Source: DATGMB01 sp035293845
GTDB taxonomy: Bacteria > Acidobacteriota > Terriglobia > Bryobacterales > Bryobacteraceae
Assembly: GCA_035293845.1 (NCBI GenBank)
Contig: DATGMB010000211.1
Coordinates: 1 to 53,913, forward strand
DNA: 53,913 nucleotides
Direction: 5' to 3'
The notes under the pieces: model-generated
Seen by the model: the letters and a program-made list of their open reading frames with translations, nothing else
Database searches by the model: none
What the model was told of the DNA's origin: nothing
In this document: piece after piece, positions 47,993 through 53,913 of the stretch
How positions within the stretch are numbered: position 1 is the stretch's first letter
Layout: each line of letters opens with the position of its first letter
Made by a program: the position numbers and the translations under genes

Positions 47993-50900
47993 CTAGTTTC
48001 CTGAGCCTGCTGCCGCTCCGGCGCGCAACCGGCCCAGTTCCTCCGGCGTGAACTGGAACATGTAGCGCACCAGGAGATCCGCGTGGTCCTTCGTGTAGCC
48101 GTTGAAACTTGCGGGCGTCGGCCCGGCGAACACCCAGCGGCCGTCCTGCTGCATGAACAGGCCGGAGGGCATGGCGGTTCCCGGCGCCATCATGGCGGGG
48201 TCGAGCATCCAGCGCTTCGTCCAGCCGGGCCGCAGGCGTTCGCGCGCCACGGTGAAGTTCGGGGCCGTGGCCTTGGCATCGTGCTTGGGATCGCCGGTCA
48301 TATGGCATTTCAGGCAGGGAGCGCCTTCGCTGGTGAACAGCGCGCGCGCCATGTTGCGCTCCTGATCGGTGAGCGGCTCGAGCTGCTGCGCGATGAAGGG
48401 CTCCTGCTGGCTGGAAAGCGCCTCGAAGAACCGCACCAGCTTGCGGATTTCCCCGTTGGAGAAATAGAAGGTCGGCATGCGCGCGTGGAGGTACTGGCGG
48501 ACGCCGTCGCGGTTGGTGTCGGTATCGCTGAGCGACGGATTGGCGAGGAAGCGCATGAGCCAGTCCGGCCGTACGCGCGCGCCTTCGCCGATGAGCGTGG
48601 GCGGCTTCTGATCCTTCCAATCGGGATCGTCGTAGCGGCGCAGGGTATCGAAGACGGTGGTCTGACCGACGTGGACGCGGTGGCAACCCATGCAGTTGTA
48701 TTTGCGCACGACCCACCAGCCGTCGATGATGTCCTGGCGCTGGTCGGCGGGCGCGTAGAAGTAGCTGGGCGGGATGGTGGCATCGACGGAGCCTTCGAGG
48801 AAGGTGGTGACGGCGTCGATTTCGGGCTTCGACAGGTTGAAGTTCGGCATCTTGAGCCGGTCCTGCCTGGCCTTCTCCTTGCCCTGATCGTAGACGGCGG
48901 GGTTTTCGAGCTTGTGCTCGAAGAAGCCCTTGTGGGTGTACCAGCCTTCCTTCTGCGCTTGGTGGCCGAGGAGCGCGAAATCGAGGCGCTCGATGGGCTT
49001 CGAGCCTTCCTTGGTCAGCTCGGTGCCGATGCGCTGCTCCTCTTCGAGCCCGGCGATCTCGTGGCATCCCGCGCAGCCGTAGAAGCGAACCAGCGTGAGG
49101 CCCTGGTCTTTAAGCTTCGGATCGTCCATGAAGCTCGCGTCGGCGTAGGTGGCGTTGGCGTGCTTGCGCGTCATCAGGTAGCTGGCGATGTCGCGCGCTT
49201 CGTCTTCGGTGAGCCGCAGGCTGGGCATGGGGGTCATCTGCTGGACCTGCAGCTCGTGGCCGTCGTTGGGGCACTTGGAGTGGTCGACATCGAAGACGTA
49301 GGGCAGGTTGTGCTTCTGGTAATCCTCTTCGGTGAGGTCGCGTTTTTCGTAGGGGCAATACGGCGCGGTGCGCTGGCGCGGGTTGTGGACCCAGCGGACG
49401 AGGTAATCGTAGTTGGCCTTTTCGCCCTCGCGGCTGAGGTTGGCGGCGAAGGTTCCGCCCTGCTTCTGGCTGCCCTCGCCCATGGAGTGGCAGGCCATGC
49501 AGCCGCGGGTTTCGAACGCTTCCTGTCCCTTCGCCGGATCGCCGGGCTGCTGCTGCGGCAGCGTGCCCTGCACGCCGGACTGCCAGATGAACGCGGAAAT
49601 CGCGCGGATCTCGCTGTCGTCGAGACGGAAGGTGGGCATCTTGGTGCCCTCGCGCCACTGGTGCGGATCCTTGAGCCACACCGGGATCCACTCCTTGCGG
49701 AGCTTCACGCGCACTTCCTTGAGGCTCGGCCCGACCTTTTTCTGCTCACGGATGAGCTCCTTCGAGCGCATATCGAGCTGCTCCATCTGCGCGTCGAGCC
49801 CGCTGGCGCGGACCTTGAGATCGCTGGCGTGCTGGTAGAGCTTCTGGGCTTCCTCGTTGGTCCTGGCCTTGTCGCCCTTCTGGATGCTGAAGCCGGCCTC
49901 GCGCAGCCACTCGGCCTTCTGCTGCGCGAGCGTGCGCAGCGATTGCGTCACGTTGGACATTTCGTCGGCTTCGCGGTCGAAGCCCTCATAGCGATGGCAG
50001 GCCATGCAGCCGCGGAGACGGAAAATCTCGCGGCCGGCGTTCAGCGTGTCGGCCATTTCGGTGACGATTTCGCGGGAATGGCACTGCTGGCAGCCGGCCT
50101 CGATGTTTTCCTTGTGGTGCAGCGGCCAGAGCCAGTGCTCGTTGTAGCCGTGGGCCTTCTCCACGCTGGAGACGGCCACGCCGTTGCCGCCGTGGCACGG
50201 CGTGCAGCCGAATTTTTCGGGGTCGTGGATCTTGAGCAGCTCCTGTTTGGGATGGCTGACGAAGACCTCTTCGCCGCCCATCGCGGCTTTGGTCAGGGTG
50301 ACGGGCTCGCGCGTGCCGAGGTGGCAGGATTCGCAGCGGTCGACCAGATCGACGTCCTTGACGTGGATCTGCCGGATGGTGATGTCGAACTTGTCGAGCG
50401 ATCGCTGGACGGAGGCGAGCGTTTCGCTGCTCGCATCCGGGATGCGGTCCGCGAGGTACTTGTCGCGCTCGGCGCGCAGCTCGGTGGCCTTCTTCATCAC
50501 TTCGACACGGCGCTCGAGCAGGCGGGCCTTTTCGTCCTTCATCTCCTGGAGCTTTTTGGCCATGTCGTCGAATTTCATCTGCTGCGCCGGTTCGCCGGGC
50601 AACTGGATCTTGTGGACCTCGGCCTTCAGCTGTTCGATCTCTTTGCGGAGCGCGTTCTTGTGGCTCTCGCTGTGCGAGGTTTCGATTTGATAGGTGAGCG
50701 CGCTGATGTGGCTGCGGACTTCCTGGAAGGGATCGTTGAGCGCGAGGATCTTGGGCACCAGTTCCTTATTAACGCGGGCGTCGATGGCGGACGCCTCAGG
50801 CATGGCCGCCTGTTCGGCCGCCTGCATGGCGGCGTCGAGCTTGCGGTATTCGGGCGATGCCTTGAGCTGGCGCTCGAACTGGCCTTCGCCCAACTGCGCG

Positions 50901-51097
50901 TTGGCCAGGTACCTGGCGTAGAGCTTGTGAAAGCGCGCCTCGTAGCTCTTCCACGGACGGATGCCCCAGATCTCGTCATAGAGGCCCCAGCCCATCGAGA
51001 GCACCAGCAGCACCGACCAGATGTAGAGCGGCCTGCTCAACGAAGAGTGGACTACGGGGTCTCTTTCTTGGTCTTGGTTTTGCTGTCGGTCGCTCAT
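47993..51097 (-). CDS. Octahaem c-type cytochrome with coiled-coil insert
   Basis: The 1,034-residue protein has an N-terminal membrane helix (YIWSVLLVLSMGWGLYDEIW) and eight CxxCH haem sites at about residues 255, 297, 335, 363, 533, 675, 803 and 927 (CESCH, CTPCH, CQQCH, CMACH, CMACH, CAGCH, CMGCH, CLKCH). Residues about 100-250 and 380-470 are long coiled coils (MKDEKARLLERRVEVMKKAT, ASDLKVRASGLDAQMEQLDM), unusual in cytochromes c. It is encoded directly after the cytochrome b halves and Rieske gene. It therefore probably replaces cytochrome c1 as the electron exit of a quinol oxidoreductase. No catalytic site beyond haem binding is seen. Confidence 0.9.
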   Translation of the reverse strand: MSDRQQNQDQERDPVVHSSLSRPLYIWSVLLVLSMGWGLYDEIWGIRPWKSYEARFHKLYARYLANAQLGEGQFERQLKASPEYRKLDAAMQAAEQAAMPEASAIDARVNKELVPKILALNDPFQEVRSHISALTYQIETSHSESHKNALRKEIEQLKAEVHKIQLPGEPAQQMKFDDMAKKLQEMKDEKARLLERRVEVMKKATELRAERDKYLADRIPDASSETLASVQRSLDKFDITIRQIHVKDVDLVDRCESCHLGTREPVTLTKAAMGGEEVFVSHPKQELLKIHDPEKFGCTPCHGGNGVAVSSVEKAHGYNEHWLWPLHHKENIEAGCQQCHSREIVTEMADTLNAGREIFRLRGCMACHRYEGFDREADEMSNVTQSLRTLAQQKAEWLREAGFSIQKGDKARTNEEAQKLYQHASDLKVRASGLDAQMEQLDMRSKELIREQKKVGPSLKEVRVKLRKEWIPVWLKDPHQWREGTKMPTFRLDDSEIRAISAFIWQSGVQGTLPQQQPGDPAKGQEAFETRGCMACHSMGEGSQKQGGTFAANLSREGEKANYDYLVRWVHNPRQRTAPYCPYEKRDLTEEDYQKHNLPYVFDVDHSKCPNDGHELQVQQMTPMPSLRLTEDEARDIASYLMTRKHANATYADASFMDDPKLKDQGLTLVRFYGCAGCHEIAGLEEEQRIGTELTKEGSKPIERLDFALLGHQAQKEGWYTHKGFFEHKLENPAVYDQGKEKARQDRLKMPNFNLSKPEIDAVTTFLEGSVDATIPPSYFYAPADQRQDIIDGWWVVRKYNCMGCHRVHVGQTTVFDTLRRYDDPDWKDQKPPTLIGEGARVRPDWLMRFLANPSLSDTDTNRDGVRQYLHARMPTFYFSNGEIRKLVRFFEALSSQQEPFIAQQLEPLTDQERNMARALFTSEGAPCLKCHMTGDPKHDAKATAPNFTVARERLRPGWTKRWMLDPAMMAPGTAMPSGLFMQQDGRWVFAGPTPASFNGYTKDHADLLVRYMFQFTPEELGRLRAGAAAGSGN

Positions 51098-51121
51098 AGG
51101 TTGGGCTCTATATGTTGGGCA

Positions 51122-52063
51122 CTATATGTTGAACCAGGGAGTGATCCAAACGTACTTAATGCGGAACAGCAGCCGGATGAGAATCTTGACCGGCAGCGCC
51201 AGCATAATAATCAGGAACGTTTGCATGACGACGTACTGCAGCACGCTCATGCGCTTGTAGATTTTGCGGTTGAAATCGCTCCAGGTGATGAGCTTGTGGA
51301 TGAGCACGCCGGCGGCGGCCACGTACGCGCCGACCACCACAGCGCCGAAGATTCCCTTTCCCCAGCGGCTCGTGATGCCGAAGATATCGGGCAGGTCGCG
51401 GTTGACCTCGAAGATGAGGCGGTTGTGGTCCCAGGTAGTGCCCGGCCAGAACCACATCCAGCCGGGACCGCGGATGATGGTGCCGATGACGATCATCGAG
51501 ACCCACAGCACGATGAAGCCGAAGATGAAGGTGAGGATGGCGAATTTCCGCTGCTTGAAGGTGTAGTAGCCGTTGCCGAGCGGGTTGGTGTCGATATACG
51601 GAATGCACATCAGCCCGACGATGATGAGCGACGGCATCACCACGCCCGCCATCCACGGGTCGAAGTAGACCAGCATTTCCTGCAGGCCGAGGAAGTACCA
51701 CGGGGCCTTCGCGGGGTTCATGGTGAGGGTGGGGTTGGACGGCTCTTCGAGCGGCGCGTTGAGCGTGATCGACCAGACCAGCAGAATCACGGTCACGATG
51801 ATGGCGGCGAGGAATTCGATGCGCAGCAGGTACGGCCAGACGTGCACCTCGCGCGCCCATCCGGGACGCCACGGCTGCGTCTTGCGGTGATGCGTCTTGG
51901 CCATGACCGGGTCGGCTTCGAGCTGCGCGATCAGCCGGTCGTTGGCGAACGACTGCCGCAGCCCGTACCAGGTGTAGAAGGGCACGACGAACAGCAGGAG
52001 CACGATCGGGACGTTGTCCGGTGTGCTGAGGATGGTCCAGAGTTGATGGAGATCCATAGACAT
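51122..52063 (-). CDS. Cytochrome b, C-terminal half (subunit IV-like)
   Basis: The product is about 313 residues with multiple helices, corresponding to the C-terminal part of cytochrome b split as in b6f. The Qo-site segment KAPWYFLGLQEMLVYFDPW replaces the PEWY motif with APWY. Other helices include LAAIIVTVILLVWSITL and FGFIVLWVSMIVIGTII. The start may be ATG at 52063 or 52057; a GTG at 52072 extends it by three residues. It follows the N-terminal half across an inverted CGCAGAGA-type repeat and precedes the octahaem cytochrome c gene by 24 bases. Quinol oxidation with its partners is inferred from family. Confidence 0.9.
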   Translation of the reverse strand: MSMDLHQLWTILSTPDNVPIVLLLFVVPFYTWYGLRQSFANDRLIAQLEADPVMAKTHHRKTQPWRPGWAREVHVWPYLLRIEFLAAIIVTVILLVWSITLNAPLEEPSNPTLTMNPAKAPWYFLGLQEMLVYFDPWMAGVVMPSLIIVGLMCIPYIDTNPLGNGYYTFKQRKFAILTFIFGFIVLWVSMIVIGTIIRGPGWMWFWPGTTWDHNRLIFEVNRDLPDIFGITSRWGKGIFGAVVVGAYVAAAGVLIHKLITWSDFNRKIYKRMSVLQYVVMQTFLIIMLALPVKILIRLLFRIKYVWITPWFNI

Positions 52064-52070
52064 TCCATTC

Positions 52071-52160
52071 ACCGCGGAGACGCAGAGGACGCGGAGACTA
52101 CGCGGAGAAATTCTTCAGGAAATCTCTGCGGAACCTCTGCGCTCTCTGCGTCTCTGCGGT
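52071..52160. repeat. Inverted CGCAGAGA-type element
   Basis: The arms 52071-52108 (ACCGCGGAGACGCAGAGGAC onward) and 52123-52160 (TCTCTGCGGAACCTCTGCGC onward) are imperfect complements over about 38 bases with a 14-base loop. The element fills the gap between the two cytochrome b genes almost exactly. A strong mRNA hairpin here could adjust the ratio of the two subunits. Confidence 0.65.
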
Positions 52161-53120
52161 TCAAATCTTCTTCACCTCTTTGATCTCGCTCTCCAGCACC
52201 ATCGGCGAAGGGCCGGAGATGCCGCCGTCTTTGCGCACGCGCCAGAAGTGCACGACCATGAAGGCGGAGGCGATGATCGGGATCGCTACGCAGTGCCAGA
52301 TATAGGCGCGCAGCAGCGCGTTGGCGTCGACGATCGAGCCGCCCAGCAGGCCGAAGCGCACGTCGTTGAACGGCGTCATGCCGAGCTGCGGGCCGAAGGG
52401 GCCGGCGTGGCCGAGCAGCGGCGTCGCGCGGGCCATGTTGGTGCCGACGGTGACGGCCCAGAAGCCGAGCTGATCGTCCGGCAGCAGATAGCCGGTGAAG
52501 CTCAGCAGCAGCGTCAGCACGAGCAGGATCACCCCGACGACCCAGTTGAATTCCCGCGGCTTCTTGTACGAGCCCGTGAGAAACACGCGGAACATGTGGA
52601 GCTCCACCATGATGACCATCAGGTGGGCGCCCCAGCGGTGCATGTTGCGCAGCAGCTTGCCGAAGGGGACGTCGTTTTCGAGGTACAGGATGTCCCGGAA
52701 CGCCACAACCTTCGAGGGGTGATAGTAGAACATCAGCAGCGTGCCGGTGAACACGAGCGTGATGTATACGTAGAACGTCATGCCGCCCATGCCCCACGTG
52801 TAGTTGTAGGCCACGGCGTCGCGGTTGATCTTGGCGGGGTGCAGGTGCAGGAAGACGTTGCTCAGCACGCCGAGCGCGCGGCTGCGCGGGGTTTCATCGT
52901 GCTTGACGCGGAGGACCGATTTCCAGAGATCGGTCTTATCCGGCGCTTTGACGGTTTCCTTCAGTTCTTCGACGGCGCGGGCCTGGACGGCCTTGGCGCC
53001 GGCGAGCAGGGTGGAAACCTTGCCGCTTCCGTTCCCGTTCCCGTTCCCGTTCGCGTGACCGGAGCCGTTCGTGCCGGCTCCCGATCCCGGATCCCTGATT
53101 CCTTCATTCTGTTCCGGCAT
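52161..53120 (-). CDS. Cytochrome b, N-terminal half (b6-like)
   Basis: The 319-residue membrane protein carries the bis-histidine haem ligands: H in RNMHRWGAHLMVIMVELHMF and in YIWHCVAIPIIASAFMVVHF. The Qo-region helix reads GYLLPDDQLGFWAVTV. The first 90 residues are soluble: a Gly/Asn-rich run (HANGNGNGNGNGSGK) encoded by a CCCGTT hexanucleotide repeat, then a helix (AVQARAVEELKETVK). Such a cytoplasmic extension is not typical of cytochrome b. It is encoded nine bases after the Rieske gene and before the C-terminal half. With the Rieske protein it forms the quinol-oxidising core. Confidence 0.93.
   Translation of the reverse strand: MPEQNEGIRDPGSGAGTNGSGHANGNGNGNGSGKVSTLLAGAKAVQARAVEELKETVKAPDKTDLWKSVLRVKHDETPRSRALGVLSNVFLHLHPAKINRDAVAYNYTWGMGGMTFYVYITLVFTGTLLMFYYHPSKVVAFRDILYLENDVPFGKLLRNMHRWGAHLMVIMVELHMFRVFLTGSYKKPREFNWVVGVILLVLTLLLSFTGYLLPDDQLGFWAVTVGTNMARATPLLGHAGPFGPQLGMTPFNDVRFGLLGGSIVDANALLRAYIWHCVAIPIIASAFMVVHFWRVRKDGGISGPSPMVLESEIKEVKKI
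53025..53110. repeat. CCCGTT hexanucleotide repeat and CCCGATCCC run in cytochrome b 5' end
   Basis: The + strand has CCGTTCCCGTTCCCGTTCCC in tandem around 53030-53055, encoding the GN repeat. It is followed by GGCTCCCGATCCCGGATCCC at about 53079-53098, similar to the GGGGATT repeat family. Copy number changes in multiples of six would keep the frame. Confidence 0.6.
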
Positions 53121-53129
53121 GGTAAAACC

Positions 53130-53747
53130 TCAGACTCGCAGAATGGCGCCGCCGCTGCCGCCTGGATCGACATCGCCGAAATGCGACTGTTCGCCTTTCG
53201 GCCAGGAGTACAACTTGGAGAGATCGACTTCGATTTGGCCATCGGGCGCGAGCGCGACATGCGCGCGGTCCATGGGACGGGGCGCGGGGCCTTCGAAGTT
53301 GATGCCTTCGGAATCGTAGCCGCTGCCGTGGCACGGGCACTTGAACTTGTTCTCGGCCGGCTTCCAATCCGGCGTGCAGCCCAGGTGCGTGCAGACCGCG
53401 TAGATGACGAAGATGCCTTCGGTATTGCGCACCACCCAGATGCGGTGGGCGCTCTGAAACTTGGTATCCACTCCGAACCCGAAATCCGAAGGATAACCGA
53501 TCTTGAATTTGGTCTTGGGCTCATAGAGCGCGCGCGGGAAAAAGAAGCGCAGGAACATCAAAAAATTGACGCTGAGCGTCCCCAGAACCGCCGCCATCAC
53601 GAAGCGGCGCCGGCGCGCGATCTTTTTGCTTTCATCGGTTTCGGCCGGCTCCGGCTGAGAGAAAATTGCGCGGATCGCGGCCGCCACGGACGGTTTGGAA
53701 GGAGGCTGAGGAGCCTTCGCGGAAGGCTCTAGCGTAGAATTCGCCAT
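53130..53747 (-). CDS. Rieske iron-sulphur protein
   Basis: The 205-residue protein has a short cytoplasmic N-terminus, one membrane helix (FVMAAVLGTLSVNFLMFLRF, residues about 49-68) and the Rieske cluster motifs CTHLGC near residue 118 and CPCHGSGY near 137. Both Cys-His pairs and the disulphide cysteines are present. It carries electrons from quinol at the Qo site to the cytochrome c subunit. It is the first gene of the block that continues with cytochrome b N-half, C-half, octahaem cytochrome c and the lipoprotein. The ATG at 53747 has GGGGA six bases upstream. Confidence 0.96.
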   Translation of the reverse strand: MANSTLEPSAKAPQPPSKPSVAAAIRAIFSQPEPAETDESKKIARRRRFVMAAVLGTLSVNFLMFLRFFFPRALYEPKTKFKIGYPSDFGFGVDTKFQSAHRIWVVRNTEGIFVIYAVCTHLGCTPDWKPAENKFKCPCHGSGYDSEGINFEGPAPRPMDRAHVALAPDGQIEVDLSKLYSWPKGEQSHFGDVDPGGSGGAILRV

Positions 53748-53758
53748 GTTGTCCCCAT

Positions 53759-53778
53759 AGCCCTACCGTAGCAGGGCT
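53759..53778 (-). promoter_or_regulatory. 5' UTR hairpin upstream of the Rieske gene
   Basis: AGCCCT (53759-53764) and AGGGCT (53773-53778) form a perfect six-base stem with an eight-base loop, about a dozen bases before the Rieske ATG. It could influence translation of the operon's first gene; this is weak. Confidence 0.25.
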
Positions 53779-53843
53779 TTCCCTCAGAGTGCTCGCCAGA
53801 GAGCGCCCCGATCGCTATGAGGACCTGGCCGGGATGCAGGCTC

Positions 53844-53870
53844 GCGGTTAAACCAAGCCCGTGCGGTTAA
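53844..53870. promoter_or_regulatory. Direct repeat GCGGTTAA upstream of the Rieske operon
   Basis: GCGGTTAA occurs at 53844-53851 and 53863-53870, 19 bases start to start, about 100 bases upstream of the Rieske start. Two half-sites at about two helical turns are the spacing of a regulator binding site. No known consensus was recognised. Confidence 0.25.
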
Positions 53871-53913
53871 GAATAGTGGCCCTTTTGAAATGGGTAATGC
53901 TTATAGAGCCCGC

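Noticed and set aside
48083..52183. Long + strand frame of 1,366 codons opposite the cytochrome genes
   Set aside because: It is antisense to genes with clear haem and quinol-site motifs, has no start context or domain, and is expected in high-GC DNA.
1..53913. CRISPR array, rRNA, tRNA or insertion sequence
   Set aside because: No regularly spaced identical repeats, RNA motifs or transposase were seen in reading the gaps; the tandem G-rich runs are not spacer-separated. A tRNA scan would be the decisive check.

Overview
The window looks like chromosomal DNA of a GC-rich Acidobacteriota bacterium, most likely of the Solibacter/Bryobacter group. The evidence is a long ADOP-type FtsX/MacB permease, many secreted carboxypeptidase-regulatory-like proteins, a Soli_cterm-like (TIGR03437-type) domain, PEP-CTERM and IPTL-CTERM-like tails, a large InlB-repeat exoprotein, and a split cytochrome b/Rieske/multihaem cytochrome c cluster. 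This placement rests on family content only; there is no rRNA or other phylogenetic marker here, and I saw no tRNA, CRISPR array or insertion sequence.

Layout. 1-21.2 kb is mostly housekeeping and ordinary accessory genes: a partial DinB protein, an ADOP permease, a PEP-CTERM protein, a Clp_N/UVR/Uma2-like fusion, the prfB-tsaC pair (prfB carries a classic programmed +1 frameshift), a metallophosphoesterase, an IPTL-CTERM-like protein, a membrane protein, pilT, a precorrin-2 dehydrogenase-like protein, der, a bactofilin, a methyltransferase, lysS, a LolC/E-type permease, a Lys/Ala-rich basic protein, a second DinB protein, an amino-acid permease and an aminotransferase.

21.25-34.7 kb is one compact minus-strand array of eleven genes, nearly all with predicted export signals. 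It has visibly lower GC than its flanks. It contains two paralogous copies of a three-gene cassette: a small regulatory-like beta-sandwich protein, a tail-fibre-like coiled-coil protein and a 1,064-1,265 residue exoprotein. A beta-propeller-like protein, a HEAT-like protein and frameshifted genes accompany them. This is the best candidate for an undescribed surface or secreted system. Three genes need single-base corrections to read through, so decay and sequence error both have to be considered.

35-43.6 kb holds a MauE/DoxX-thioredoxin fusion, a TPR-like exported protein, a divergent acetate kinase, two tandem carboxypeptidase-regulatory-like proteins and two membrane proteins. 43.6-53.75 kb is a minus-strand respiratory block: Rieske protein, cytochrome b N-half, cytochrome b C-half, an octahaem cytochrome c, a cupredoxin-like lipoprotein, haem O synthase, an ABC exporter pair, SCO1/SenC and a DUF420 protein. 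Together these suggest a quinol:cytochrome c oxidoreductase plus assembly factors for a haem-copper oxidase whose own subunits are not in the window.

Across the window the + strand changes from C-rich (about 1-12 kb) to G-rich (about 18.7-47 kb) whatever the gene direction. Two families of dispersed intergenic repeats recur (GGGGATT-type and CGCAGAGA-type), and some copies extend into coding sequence.
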